DNA from: Cylicocyclus nassatus | Lineage: Eukaryota > Nematoda > Chromadorea > Rhabditida > Strongylidae | Assembly: GCA_958299035.1 (NCBI GenBank) | Contig: CATQJL010000001.1 | Coordinates: 9,957,817 to 10,021,816, forward strand | DNA length: 64,000 nt | Direction of reading: 5' to 3' | In this document: positions 11,090 to 22,499 of the stretch, piece by piece | Layout of the letters: every line of letters begins with the position of its first letter | Numbering within the stretch: the first letter of the stretch is position 1 | Program-made: the position numbers and the translations under genes | The notes under the pieces: generated by a model | What the model was told of the DNA's origin: nothing | Seen by the model: only the letters and a program-made list of their open reading frames with translations | The model's database searches: none

Positions 11090-12114
11090 CGCTATGAACT
11101 TATGGAACGACTTAGTCTCTATATGTACAAAACTCAAAAATTGTCTGTTTGGAGGGTATGTGAGCTATAGAAACGACCGCCGCTCAACCGATTGGGCTAA
11201 ACCTTTGCATACCGATGTTCTTGACCCCGGAGACTGTTTTAGGATACTTATTTACTGAAATTCGCTGGGTCCTTCAGTCATTTTTTACGTTCTAAGAAAT
11301 CGGAGGCTTATTATGCTTGATCAAGCATTTTCCCATAGTCTAAAGGAGGGCGGCGAAGCTCATTTTTACCTCAGGAACACGAGGCTTCGAAGCGGATATC
11401 CCAGGATAAGTAATCCATAACACATAAGAGAGGAGGGAGGAGGAGGCTCGCAGTGCAGATGAAAATGGTCCGGGCTGGACTGGGAAAGCCAACTAGTAAT
11501 TTGATAAAAGTTATTATATGATGTATATAGTGGTAACCATGATCATCTTCTGACGACTTCTCAAATCAGTCGTTGGTACAAAATCATTAAACAAGCAAGT
11601 AAGCAGTAGGCTACCATGACTGTTCCATGACTTTTCATTCTAACCCAAATTATAAAGTATCCAGCAGGTCAACATCATTGTTGTCAGAACGATTATATAT
11701 GATTTTTCGGTTTTTTTGAAAAAAATTTTATTAGGTGGTAAATTTCACTAAATCCATATGCTGGAAGTCCTTACCGTAATCCTACAGTAATGAAGAGCGA
11801 TTAATCATTCGCTCTTTTCTGTATATCTGAATTTAACCTCGCTCTACAAAACGGTACCTAAAGCTTCTCGAAACACTTCATTACAAGAGAGTTATTTACA
11901 ATCAAACAGTAAGCACATTTTTGGGACACCCTGTATAGGGTCATTCGATAAGAACTGCTGTATTTTCTTTGAAGACACAAACAACATTAAATGGGTGCAA
12001 AAACATCTGTGCTGCACACGGATGCGTACTTGCTATAAAAAAGGGAGCAAATGGGTAACACAGATTGTACGCATACTGTAAAAATACTTTTTTTCTAAAA
12101 ATAGCAGACAAGTC
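11090..12114. other. Intergenic stretch, no gene supported
   Basis: Contains a Helitron-like end (TCCGGGCTGGACTGGGAAAG then CCAACTAGTAA near 11,467-11,500) and a mariner-like terminal sequence GGGACACCCTGTATA near 11,924-11,938 without a partner. A short inverted pair GAGCGATTAATCATTCGCTC lies at 11,793-11,812. No splice-bounded coding frame seen. Confidence 0.5.
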
Positions 12115-12310
12115 AATGTTGCGAGCGTCGTTGGCATTGCCATACTTTATTGCAACTGCTGTTCGATTTTTGGTTGTAACTTTAGCGGCACGGCTCCGTA
12201 AAGTTATCGTGAAAGTACAACCTAGACCTTGAGATATGCTGAACTATGACAAAGCTCCTAGAATGAAAGGTTTTTCGAAGCCGCATGAAGCATGTGCGCA
12301 GCACCGGTCA
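12115..12310. repeat. Fragment of the ACGTTTCGGACC MITE family
   Basis: GTTGCGAGCGTCGTTGGCAT, TTGCAACTGCTGTTCGA and GCGCAGCACCGGTC match, with divergence, the internal and right-hand parts of the copies at 33,175-33,677 and 45,834-46,374. Confidence 0.55.
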
Positions 12311-12588
12311 TCGAAGTGTGCTGTACAATGATGTCATGGTGTGCTAGGCATCTCATGGAATAAGTATTGTATACTTTCATTTTTATACGAACAATGTCAT
12401 TTTTGTACGAGCGATGTTGGTTACTCTAAGTTCGAATTAGGACCAAACGATCAAGAAACAAGTATGGTGATTGCTGCTTAGTGCTTGTTCTTAAAACTTT
12501 GTTTGACCGATTGAATGAGAGACAGTCAGAAGATGTCACGTCATTACAAAACAACTATGGTCAAATCATCACATTTGATGGTTTCCGA

Positions 12589-13805
12589 CTAAAATGCTAC
12601 CAATCCCATAAGGTACGACAGACCTTCTATAATAAAAGCTGATTGAGTAAAAGCACAACAACAGACGAATAATGACATGAGAAAAAACATGAAAATAAGC
12701 GTAACCAGCGCAGCAATGTTGCCTCCCTTCTCCCAACCTGAATGTCTGAAAAACGGCATTTTGTTATCTTTTCAACACCCATCACTGTCTTTTTTCATTA
12801 CAAACTGTTACCCCACTTGCGTATTTCATCTGGAGCTCCTAATTGTACATACAATTTCTCTGCGCCCGCAGCCTTGAATCCGGCTATACCACTCGCAACA
12901 GTATGGACTGCGTCTAGATGAAAACGTTTCTGTAGTTTTTAATTGTGAGATTATGAGCTTACTCATATCAGGGATGGGGCGAGTGGCGTTGATGAATGGT
13001 AGGGTTATGAGATGCACAAAAACTCCTCGACCAGTTTCGTAAGAATTAACAACGAAAGAGCAGTTGTAACAAGGCACTAATTTCCAGAAGTTCACTGCCG
13101 AAGGGAAATTTCTTCCTGGAAAAAATCAAGTACTTCTTTCAATGACATTCCCAGAGCTTTCACGAAGAAATGAGGAAGACGTGAAATTTTCCTTATGGAA
13201 TAGTGGTGGTGTGTGCTAGCACAAAAAATGTTTGCGTTGTTATCAAGTTCATTTGTGTGACTCTACAGCAAATCCCAAAAGGACTTTCTTTACAAAGCTT
13301 CAATATTTATAGAATTTTTCGTAAGTTATTTTGATTTTCATAGGTGTAGGCATGTGAGCCAATTAATTAAGCATATGCAAATCACTTCAAAATTTCGTGA
13401 CCCATTCTAAGAGGTGATATGTTTGCCTACTTGCAAGTAGTGTAGATGTTGAGTCAACATCGCAAAAAGCTGCGCTCAGCATGACCACAGCTACACGAGA
13501 TTTTTTGTGAATTTTCTGCTTCTCCAGCGTTCTAATTATTTCGAAACATGCAGGTCCTCTAGGGGAGGCAAAATGTTCTGCAAATTTTTTTTGTAAAATG
13601 TAGCTGGATATCAAGTTTTGACCACCTTCTATAGAAGACTTATTGTAGTAAATGCGTGAAATACTTGCATTTCTTAGCACGCAAGAAATTTCATCGTGCA
13701 GAACCTGAAAATTATCAATGTGGGAAGGTCTCAGATCATTATATTGATCAAAAAATCGGCGGATACTCACCGTCTCCTCTACGGTACTTATCCTGTGGAA
13801 AAGCA
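12589..13805 (-). CDS. Single-pass membrane protein, 3' five exons (unidentified)
   Basis: Exons are 13771-13805, 13431-13704, 12963-13115, 12817-12913 and 12589-12745 (stop TAG). All four introns have GT-AG ends and codon phases agree at every join (0, 1, 1, 2); intron sizes are 66, 315, 49 and 71 nt. The long exon contains KKSRVAVVMLSAAFCDVDST and the next has YETGRGVFVHLITLPFINAT. The fourth has AVHTVASGIAGFKAAG then AEKLYVQLGAPDEIRK. The last begins HSGWEKGGN and continues into a clear transmembrane helix, IAALVTLIFMFFLMSLFVCC, with a short tail. I infer an extracellular domain, one membrane pass and a small cytoplasmic end. The strand/helix alternation ending in GFKAAGAEKLYVQLG resembles a von Willebrand A fold, but I cannot show a MIDAS motif. 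Upstream exons are missing; those at 15,860 and 21,933 on this strand are candidates. Confidence 0.65.
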
Positions 13806-14044
13806 CTGAAGTAGTGGATGCATCAATCGGTGAGTATAGATCGCACCATTTTAACTACAACTGATCAAGTTTCACCGAGCTTAGCAGAAATATGTCAAAA
13901 AAAATTGCTCTGGAGAAGACTACTTCAATCATTTGATTTTCTTCACACTATATCATATTACAGTTTACAAGTACAAAGAAAAAGCAATGGGAGCAAAAAA
14001 GGTGTCAAATATCAGAACTCAAAGGAAAACAAAGGTAGATCATC

Positions 14045-14400
14045 TAACTTCTCTTGGGAGGTATCGTCATCCTCCAGAATTGTTCCTATATGAACCACCA
14101 ACGTAAAGGATGCTGCATGACGAAGGCGCAATACCTTTGGGCGCGATCGCGGCTTTATTAGCCACAGAGCGCATGAGGCGCATTATTTACAACGGTGAGG
14201 ATACGTGCGCGCAGCTTTCGCGCCCGCTCAACTAATACTACTCCTGCGCCCTCGTCATGCAGCAGCCTATAGCTGCCTTTCGATTGTTTTAACAAGTTAT
14301 TTCTAGCAAATTTAAGGCGCTTATTCGAAACTGACATGTTAAAAATAATTAGACACGTCGATGGTTCATATGGGAACAATTCTGGGGGATGCACCACATG
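14045..14400. repeat. Imperfect inverted repeat (foldback)
   Basis: TCCTCCAGAATTGTTCC with TATGAACCACCAACG (left) pairs with CGATGGTTCATA with GGAACAATTCTGGGGGA (right), and GATGCTGCATGACGAAGGCGC pairs with GCGCCCTCGTCATGCAGCAGCC. The centre is GC-rich. The minus-strand open frame across it is a by-product. Confidence 0.65.
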
Positions 14401-14996
14401 TATCTTCGCGCTTTCTAGTATAAGGTTGAATTTGACGCGCATGAAAAAGCCAAGTCGAGTGTTGATGAGGATCAAGTAGGCATGACGGCTCACAATTCGC
14501 TTCTTCAATATCTGTACAGTGCCCAAAAAAGACTCATGTATAGCCCCTGAGTTACGGTGGAGAATGAGGTTGTAATACTGGAGGCGATGCTTGCATTATC
14601 TGCAAAAATTTTCTAGCATTGAAAGGCATTTTTGCCATTGAGTTTGGGCATTGAAATAGCTGGGTTGCCTCTATTGTAACACTAATGTTTCGAAAGTCCA
14701 TTTCAACCAAGCCACAGCTTCAACTTTCAAAAGCTTAGCCAGAAGCAATATGCCAAATTCATCGTTGTTTTGAAAAACATGATTTACTATCGTGAGTTGA
14801 TGAAATGCCCTATTTTGCACATCCATTTGCGCTTACGTAATTTAAAACGATCAAAGTACTGCTAAATCGGGCGACAACTGAAATTGCTTGAGATATGCCA
14901 AAAGACTAAAGACCAAGCAACTTCTTGCACACAGTAGAATACTGGCCAATTTGTGCAGAATGTTATGTTGTCGAAAGCTCACATATATAGTTCCAG

Positions 14997-15185
14997 CAAA
15001 AAGTAACAATCTAAGGTCGAAAGACATCAATGGAAGAAGTTGTAGTATTTGCAAAACACATAACAGCGTGCAAGCATCTACGATGTATAAGCTAGAAGAG
15101 CTTGTGCAAACTAACAACTGCATAACCAACGAGCAAACCTTTTCATCAAGTGCACTGACCACCATACTTGCAAAAGGATTTACGA
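14997..15185 (+). CDS. Candidate internal exon, unidentified
   Basis: Acceptor ATATATAGTTCCAG and donor GTAAGTA bound a 189-nt open frame with RSCSICKTHNSV, MYKLEELVQTNNCITN and FSSSALTTILAKGF. A hydrophobic minus-strand frame overlaps but lacks matching splice sites, so I prefer the plus strand. It lies opposite minus-strand genes on either side, so it would be a separate gene. No domain recognised. Confidence 0.35.
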
Positions 15186-15325
15186 GTAAGTACAGAAGAG
15201 AGAAAGGCCGCATGACAGCACAGGAGAATATACAGTGCTTCTCACTCGTCTCAAGGATGAAATTATGCAACCTTGTTTTGAATTGTTGCTTAATAAATAC
15301 TAGTAGGAGGCGAGTCTCTGGTTAA

Positions 15326-15527
15326 GGCCCCGGTCAGACTTCACGCGACTTAATCGTCGCGACCAAATCGCCAAGATTTCCATTCATTTTCATTTCACAT
15401 TCAAAAATTTCGGTCTGGAAAAGTATCACAACCGAATGCAAGTTGATCTGCATGGAATGATGTTGTAACAGTTGTCTCCTCGCGATTCAGTCGCGACGAT
15501 CAAATCGCGTGAAGTCTGCCCGGGGCC
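15326..15527. mobile_element. PIF/Harbinger-like MITE, TAA TSD
   Basis: Ends GGCCCCGGTCAGACTTCACG and CGTGAAGTCTGCCCGGGGCC, flanked by TAA at 15,323-15,325 and 15,528-15,530. At 202 bp it is the same family as 37,478-37,679 and 37,922-38,157 (shared GATTTGATCGTCGCGA-type subterminal repeat). Short MITE with TWA target sites. Confidence 0.88.
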
Positions 15528-15859
15528 TAAGGCGGTTGCTTTGGTTTTTGAGATAATGTGGATGCGAGGGTTTCTCATCAAAATTATAAACGCTATCAAC
15601 CTTGACAGTATATGTACTGGGGTGATTGGAAAGTAATGCACAGCTTGAATTTCCTAAATTTTGGATGCTCGATTGATTTTCGTAATCAGGCACAACTAGA
15701 TAGTCATGACATGCGAGACCTTTATGCCTATCATTCTGGCAACGCGCTCTCGCTCATCTCTCACAATCCTTGACTGGCAATATAAAGAACTCGGACCACG
15801 TTTTTAGAATGTCTTTCAGGTTGCGCTACTTTACAGGAGCCAGTAAGCGTAAAGCTTAC

Positions 15860-15946
15860 CATTAGGAAGAGCTCCTTAACCTTTATCAAATCATAATTAC
15901 ATGCGCGGAGATTCAATTCGCAAAAAAGTTGAGGGAGTGCGATTTC
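15860..15946 (-). CDS. Candidate internal exon, unidentified
   Basis: An 87-nt exon, phase 0 to 0, with acceptor GGTTTTATTGCGCCAG and donor GTAAGC. It encodes EIALPQLFCELNLRA then CNYDLIKVKELFLM. It lies upstream of the membrane-protein exons at 12.6-13.8 kb on the same strand and could belong to that gene, but exon 13771-13805 needs a phase-1 partner, so at least one exon in between would be missing. Confidence 0.42.
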
Positions 15947-15989
15947 CTGGCGCAATAAAACCAAAAAAGCATGCTTCAATTCTAATTAT

Positions 15990-16839
15990 CATGACTTATG
16001 ATAGAGCGCTAAGCGTCTGTCTTTTTGTGTGTGCGGCTGTCTGTCACAAAATTCATAGCAGGAGTTGCAGTCAAGCTATCGGCTATAATTTTGCGTAACA
16101 TACCGCACCAGTATGTAGGTCTACCGTGCACAAGGACGAGCCGGTTCGATAAGCGAGTCCTTCAAAAGTTGGGCCTCAAACGGGTCCACGCAACTTTTGG
16201 CAAGCAAAGCTAGGTCGCTAATTCGACTTTTTTGCAAAATCATGATTTGCCTGCTAAGCAAATCTGCGCCCCATGAATTCTGGCCCAAAAGTGCACAAAA
16301 AGTTTGCTTTTCTACGAAAACAGCGCCAAAAAGTGGTAATCGCCTAGGTATAGTGTGTGCCCGGCTGGCTTCCCATAGGTACCGCGTGGCGCATACGTAA
16401 ACGCGCGCTCGGTCTGACGCTCCTCGTTTAACTTATGAAAAAAAGAACTTTTCTACGTGAGATAGGAGTGAAATGAGAAGTGGAAACCACTAATCCCGAT
16501 TCGAGAAGAGCCTAGTCAAGATGAGAACAATCACAGCTCCCACTAGCGCGCAGATTTTAGTCAGTCTCTTGCATGTTAGTATGAAAGTAGCAGTGATCAA
16601 AAATCCGAAGAAAGCAAAAGTCGAGGATTAATTTCGAGACGCTTTTTAGTCATAAAAAGCTAAAATGCTTAAGCTCGTAAACACATTTGTATCAGCAGAG
16701 CCCTAATGGTTTTACAAAAGAACTAGATGGCACGCCTATTCTGTAATAAAAATGCTTTGAAAGAATTTTCCTTTAAAATATACTAAAACCTTCACTGTTG
16801 ACAGGAACGTAAATTTGAGACAAAAGCTCTCAAGACTAT
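15990..16839. other. Intergenic stretch, nothing supported
   Basis: Includes a short CTGTC-rich patch near 16,013-16,050 that resembles the start of the Helitron-like repeat. Open frames here do not carry convincing splice sites or protein-like composition. Confidence 0.45.
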
Positions 16840-16998
16840 GAAGTTGATGTTGTTATGCCGATACGAAGTTTGGTGAAGCCTTTTATTGGTGCGGCCTTAC
16901 GTTTCGACTTATGATATGACTTATAATAAGTCGAAACGTAAGGCCGCACTAATAAAAGGCTTCACCAAACCTCGTATGGGCATAACAACATCAACTTC
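16840..16998. repeat. Near-perfect palindrome, 75-bp arms
   Basis: GAAGTTGATGTTGTTATG ... GGCCTTACGTTTCGACTTAT and its inverted partner ATAAGTCGAAACGTAAGGCC ... CATAACAACATCAACTTC are separated by about 10 bases. The arms differ at only a few positions, implying a recent origin or a hairpin-forming element. No target duplication was recognised. Confidence 0.85.
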
Positions 16999-18492
16999 CT
17001 AATCATACGACATGCCGAGGTTTCAAGAAAAGAGGACATCCAAACTGCTCTCAAGACTGTTAAAGTTCGTAAAAACTCATCACCGGCAGTTGTCGTGAGT
17101 CGTCTACACCTAAGGCAGAGCGATAAAATACCACTAAAGGCAGAAATGAAAGGCGCACTGAAGGCATGCGCTGGCGGGCGCGTCGCGGAAGTACCTATGG
17201 AAAGCTGGCCGGGGTCCACACTCTAGTCGATTTGGCAAGGTTTTAACTAATTATTTGAAGAGAATTTTGCACGGAAATGTAGTCCAAAGTGAGTGTTATC
17301 CCTATGACGACTGCCAAGCCAAAACAAACTCAGTGATCCATTTGAATTCGCGGGTGTTCCTTTGCGAAAAAGTTTTTCTTCTTAAATTTACCGATCTTAC
17401 ATGTAGATGCTTCAAAAATGAACAGTTGTTTACGATTCATTTGTGATGTTCAGCATCGCGTGGTGTTCAAAAGTCATCATTGAGCGAGCGTGAGAAAGGC
17501 ACACGGAGAGCCATTGCGAAACTCTCCTAAGCAGAGGTTACGCTCTGGTACAGAGATAGCGGAAAATTGAGGAGAGCTGCACTCGGATGAATAAAGCATA
17601 AAAAGCTTTTTCAGATGGCAACCAAAAAATTCGAGTTCATTGAAAAATAAAATAACTGTTATCCCTTTTCCTTGAACTGCTCATGAACTTCGTGACTCAA
17701 AATCCCTAGCACTATTGACTTGTCCTTACCAAACAAGTAAATTAGATAGTTTTTGCAATTAAAATGGCAAAAAAGCAAAAAGCTATTAGCGCCTTGCACT
17801 TTTGGAAAGTTGGCGTACTGTAAGCGGCCATCACGATTACTAGCTTGTGAACTTGGCATACTCGAGCTTTAGTCTCGCGCTATTTTTCTACATCTACCAT
17901 TGCGCACTATCTCAGGAGAAAGAGTTGTTTCTTACTGCCGCACTAACTTACTCTTCTCAGTCATGTTTTGGCGATTGTTTTTATTTGATATGCTCAAATT
18001 TGTTCAAATTCCTTTTATCATTGCATATACCTATTTTACTTCCACTCGTGTTGTCTATTGGGGCATATATTGTTAAGAGACTGTTTGAGCTACGACTACT
18101 TATCCTCTCCACCTTCACGAAAGGATGTAGCGATCTGTGCGGCCCCGCGTCAGTGTGGTCAGCTGCAGTCTGCTGCGATCAGTGCGGCAGTCTGAAACAA
18201 CCCAAAAGTGAAGCTTGTGTACAGCTCGCGAAACAAGTCGTGTCTAAGATTACGAGTTTAGCTCGAGCTTGCTTCACGAGTTTGCATGTCGTGATGGGGC
18301 GAATGTGTTGAAGGATAGCCGGCAAAATCAATGCCTTGCGGAACGAGAATAAGCTCGAGCTCAAAGACAGTGCGCAACCAAATTTGGACGCACGGGTTTC
18401 TCGCTTGGAATTTGATAAGCCGGTCCTAACTAGGCACTGCCCAACCGGCAGCGCAAATAGATCATTCATGGCTAAAAAATCCGTCCCTTCCT
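16999..18492. other. Intergenic stretch with weak coding traces
   Basis: A plus-strand frame right after the palindrome (16,999-17,224; KEDIQTALKTVKVRKNSSP ... AGGRVAEVP) has retroelement gag-like character but no identifiable motif. A minus-strand segment at about 17,716-17,850 (GRLQYANFPKVQGANS) ends at a possible donor GTAAGG. Neither is strong enough to call a gene. Confidence 0.3.
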
Positions 18493-18589
18493 CGCGCCTG
18501 CGCCGTGACCGTAATTCGAGATTGATTTGCCCATCTTAACACTACGTTCGTTCTGAGACCCATCCTAAGAAGGTCACGGCGCAGGCGCG
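18493..18589. repeat. Inverted repeat, 18-bp GC-rich arms
   Basis: CGCGCCTGCGCCGTGACC at 18,493-18,510 and its exact complement at 18,572-18,589 flank a 61-bp loop. It could be the termini of a very small element or a transcript hairpin. Confidence 0.7.
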
Positions 18590-18868
18590 GAATGTTTGCA
18601 GATGAATTTCTCAGCCGTAAAGAATCATTTGCGCTGCGGTTTGGGCAGTGCCTTAGCTAGTGCCTCATCAGTCTCAGAGCAAACCCTGAACATTGCGTCC
18701 AACTCCGGCCTCGTACGTTACCACTTAGGGGGGATTAGTGCAGGCCGAGAAGTGTTACTACTTTTTGCTTTAAAGTACTGAAAAACATTACTAGCAAGGA
18801 CAGCAAAGACAAAGGCGTCAGCGCGACAGTCTTCTGGCATGCTGATGGATATAGCGAGTAGCAACTAA

Positions 18869-19257
18869 CAAGTGGGATGGCTAGCAGTCGAAGTGACCAG
18901 TCCAAACAAGCTATGCCATTGGATGCAACACTAAATGCTGACTTGAAATCGTTTTCCGTATCTCCACGAAGTCATAAGCAGTTTTATCCCAAGTGGCACA
19001 TTATTGCTTTTTTAACTTACCTTTAGGTTTCAGCTACACAAAGGACGTAGTTGCATGTTTTGGGCCAGCATCTAGCTAAACATGCTTTGCCTAGCCAAGC
19101 TTGCACTTTTGTGTCACAAATTTTCTGCGAGATGTTGGCTTATAACCTCGTCTACGAAGGCGTTCAGAAGGTAAAACGAAAATCAAAATCAGCATTCTAT
19201 GCTGCTTCCAATGGTATGCCTTTTGATTTGTTACTTCTACTTCTGACCATTCCCTTG
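18869..19257. mobile_element. TNA-target MITE family 1 (CAAGGGAATGG), copy 1
   Basis: Degenerate ends CAAGTGGGATGG...CCATTCCCTTG with TAA on both sides (18,866-18,868 and 19,258-19,260). The body matches the copies at 33,783, 39,005 and 52,639 (TTGCATGTTTTGG, TTACCTTTAGG). No coding. Confidence 0.85.
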
Positions 19258-19520
19258 TAAGCAACTTCCAGTAAAATTATTGTTTTTGTATTCAGTCGCA
19301 ACAAATATAACAAGCCTGTACAATGTGATTAATCGCGCTATCTGTACTATCTCTTTCCTGGGTGACTGTTTCTCCGAACAAATTCCTATGTCACATTTTT
19401 AGATTTCATTTTTTATAGTGCTCAGAAAGAACGTGAAGAATGGCAAAACCGTAGATAACTACTTTCTTAAAAAGCCGACAGTGAAACAAAAAGTTGATGT
19501 GAAGGTCTCGCTACGATAAG

Positions 19521-20354
19521 TTACTCTAAAAAATTAACTTTTATCTGCAACGGAAGTCGTTCCAGGTTTCTGTCGTACATAAATTCGCGGCGTTCTTCAT
19601 CGTATCTCTTTGCATCAATATAATGAAAAGGTGCATTCAATAATATTCGATTTTTCCACTTAATCACCGCTATCCGAAACTGGTGAAATTCATGATTTAG
19701 CATCGCGTAGTGGGCGGGAAAAAGGAAGTATTCTAACAGGAGTAGGGCTTTAGGCCGTATTTTCAATCGCAGACGTTTGGATAGGCGCACTAATCTTCTA
19801 ATCCAGTTTTCCACCTCGCACGAACCCAAGTTGTCATAACGTCCAATATTACGCTTAATGCGCATATCCCTTCGCAACCTCTACGTAAACACTTCTTACT
19901 GCCTTAAAGTTATTTCAGCGTACGCGAAAAGATTGAAAGCAGTGGTATGATGTCGGTCACTAGTGCAACTGAGAGCGCGAATTGTGTCATTTCTCTTTCA
20001 GTCCCGTATCTAGGTGTTCGGATTGTTTCTTCATTCTCAACTCCAAAATGTACGCTCGTGTTCAATAAAAAAGAAGTCTATCCTGTGACAACAAAGCAAA
20101 TCAGTCTCAACTTTTCATTCTGTCACTTGGCCACCTGAGGCAGTTAACAGTGAGTAGTACTAGAATCGACAACTTTCAATAAGTTTTTCATTTCTTTGAT
20201 TCGGCAGCTTGAAATTCTGATTGCAGTTCCGCGATAACAAATTGAGAATATCACAGTTTGCTTCGGTGATGAAAATCGTGATTGTCCATGTCGCGGTCAC
20301 AGCATCAAGGAAGACAACTTCGTTGGGTCTTTGCTTTTCTTTTACGATTCTGCG
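19521..20354 (-). CDS. 3' end of an unidentified gene (two exons)
   Basis: Last exon 19521-19880: acceptor GTTTACGTAG, 360 nt open in phase 0, stop TAA. It encodes a basic, protein-like sequence including NIGRYDNLGSCEVENWIRR, EYFLFPAHYAMLNHEFHQF, YIDAKRYDEERREFMYDRN and a C-terminus LPLQIKVNFLE. An upstream exon at about 20,163-20,354 (acceptor GGATATTAG) encodes RPNEVVFLDAVTATW, TITIFITEANCDILNLLSRN and CNQNFKLPNQRNEKLIES. At least one exon is missing between them, and the join is not shown. No signal peptide or membrane segment is visible and I recognise no family. The composition argues strongly against a chance frame. Confidence 0.5.
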
Positions 20355-20714
20355 CTAATATCCTCTAACAAGATCGTAAACGATGCTTGCGTTAGATTAC
20401 ATCTCTATGTCGGCTTATTCCAATCCCTAATCGATAGGATTTGCTTCCATACATATCTCGTTATAACGTCATAGGCATACGTTCAATAGTATTTTGGTAA
20501 TATGTGCAACTTTGGACGAAACTTATGATCTAACACCAAGTTTGCGAATAGCTTTTACGATACGGAACTTATAGTGCAAGTTTTGAGAACACATCTCCCT
20601 TAGAAAACCCTTTGCATTAATGTTAGCAATTTCAAGAGAAAAGCCATGTTAATTATTATTTACACTTCCAAAATTACCTAGTAGATTGAAAGTTTATTGT
20701 TGAATGGTATTATA

Positions 20715-21627
20715 TTAGATTGTTGCAAAAATAATGTCCGTTTTGCAAAATTTCACTTTGAAAAGCTATAACTTCGTTCAGTCTTCATATTTTTGAATGC
20801 GGTCAAAACATCAGAAGCAGCAAATCTTTTGTAATCTAAAGCGCACCTGCATATACTGATATCGCAAACGGGAAGAAAACCATGCGTCAAAAAACCAAAA
20901 GTTTTGCTTTTGAAAACCTCGTTTTTGAAAGATTACAAATTCATTCAAGTTTTGTTGTTATGGCCGCTAGTCAACTTATTTTGTAGACGCAACCCACTAG
21001 TATAACTATATATAGAAAGAACTTTAGCGAAGAAGTTCTGCGAATTAAAAAAGATAGAAATCCAAAATTGTTCACTTTTTTAAGCCTATTTGTGATAGGT
21101 CGGAAGTCCCAAACTATGAAAACTTGGAATTTTTCATGCACTGAATAGCTAAGTTTTTCTGCATAAATTGTAGATAAGATGTCCTTACCTTAAGCCTACA
21201 GAAATGAGCGAAGTTTCAGCGATTGCCCTAATCAGGAAAAATTTCGAACCCATGGAGTTCCAGGCAGCGAGTATCTTTTTTGAAGCTCGATTTGTCAGTT
21301 CAGGTATAATCGAAAAACTTATTCAAACATGCAATAAGTAAACAATATCAATCCTATACAGTAGCTATGTTTTCAGAAGAATTCGTTTATTTGCGCCTGA
21401 ATTATGGCCAAGAAAGTTGGAGCAATAAAATTTCGATTTTGAGTGCGGCTGTTCAAAATGCTGGTGAAAATCTCACAGATGAGATAAAAGCCTAGTTTTA
21501 CCACCGTTAGAAAGTACATGAAGAAAGCTTTCTAATGATGTGCAAAATCTATATCGAAAAAGAAAGCCTGAAGGAGGAAAGTCGTTTGGACTATACACCT
21601 AGAAAAATTATTTTTGCAACAACCTAA
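20715..21627. mobile_element. Mariner-type MITE
   Basis: Ends TTAGATTGTTGCAAAAATAAT and ATTATTTTTGCAACAACCTAA with TA at both flanks (20,713-20,714 and 21,628-21,629). 913 bp, no transposase frame, AT-rich body. Confidence 0.85.
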
Positions 21628-21932
21628 TAGTTATGACTGAACCACTCACCTGACGAGAATGTTTTTTTATTCGAAGTGGTCGTTCAAGATAAGATATGTT
21701 AATGATTTTGTTTTATTTCAAAACTGCAATCTTTTTACAAAACTCGTTTTTGGAGAGGGATATGGCATCAGAAACAAAAATGTAAAAGCGCTGTTAAAGA
21801 CTTGAACATGCGACTTTCTGTGCAAAAAGCAACTGCAAACTCCCTGCACCACTCTACAATTCTACTTTCTACAGCGCTGCTACGCCAAATAGTGTAAAGT
21901 ATGTTCGAACTTGTAAGTTCTTCTAAGTGTAC

Positions 21933-22078
21933 CTGAATCTCTTTTTCGATTAGAATAACAGACAGAGTCTTCATTATCTTGCATAACAAGAAGTGCAAAT
22001 GATGCGCAGTCAGTCATTGAAGCTAATGAAATTTGTACACTCTTAATTATTTCTCTTACCTCTGCTGGTGTTGACACC
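21933..22078 (-). CDS. Candidate internal exon, unidentified
   Basis: A 146-nt open frame between acceptor TTTGTCAAG and donor GTACAC. Sequence: VSTPAEVREIIKSVQISLA, SMTDCASFALLVMQDNED, SVCYSNRKRDSG. The start resembles, loosely, the STVEET/HDEISCVLRNASISRIYY segment of the membrane-protein gene at 12.6-13.8 kb, so it may be a related or repeated domain. That similarity was judged by eye. No catalytic motif seen. Confidence 0.42.
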
Positions 22079-22363
22079 CTTGACAAACATGAAATTAGAC
22101 TACGCTCGCTCGCATTTCATACACCGAAACATAACTTCCAGAAAATTAGATTGGACGTAAGATTTTGGTAATTATTGTAACATTCAAGCTCACTGCAGAT
22201 TATTCGCAGAAAACACATCATTGATAGTCAATCAATCTCTGTCATTAATCGTCATTTCTGCATCTGCCAAAGCACAATACGTGCTCTTAGAATGCTACAT
22301 CATCAGATACATTCAACCTTTCGCATGCTGTCTTTGTATTCGTCAATATCTTCCGCATGCAAG

Positions 22364-22493
22364 TCAAGACGATTTTACAGTTAGACATTACGATTTGACG
22401 ATTGGGCCAAACGAGGCCGTAACATTACCAGCGAACAAGATTGAGGCACTACTCATTTGCATTCAAGAAAAAGCAATTACAAAGGTCTTTTAA
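22364..22493 (+). CDS. Candidate last exon, unidentified
   Basis: After a possible acceptor TTCCGCATGCAAG the frame runs QDDFTVRHYDLTIGPNEAVT then LPANKIEALLICIQEKAI to stop TAA. A second acceptor ATTTTACAG lies inside. The composition is protein-like and no repeat overlaps it. Upstream exons were not found and no family is recognised. Confidence 0.35.
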
Positions 22494-22499
22494 ACACAT

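Noticed and set aside
14158..15270. Two long minus-strand open frames (122 and 139 codons)
   Set aside because: The first crosses a foldback repeat; the second is the hydrophobic reverse of a better supported plus-strand exon.
17847..18311. 154-codon plus-strand open frame
   Set aside because: Composition is erratic (hydrophobic then cysteine-rich without pattern), with no splice or start support and no recognisable domain.
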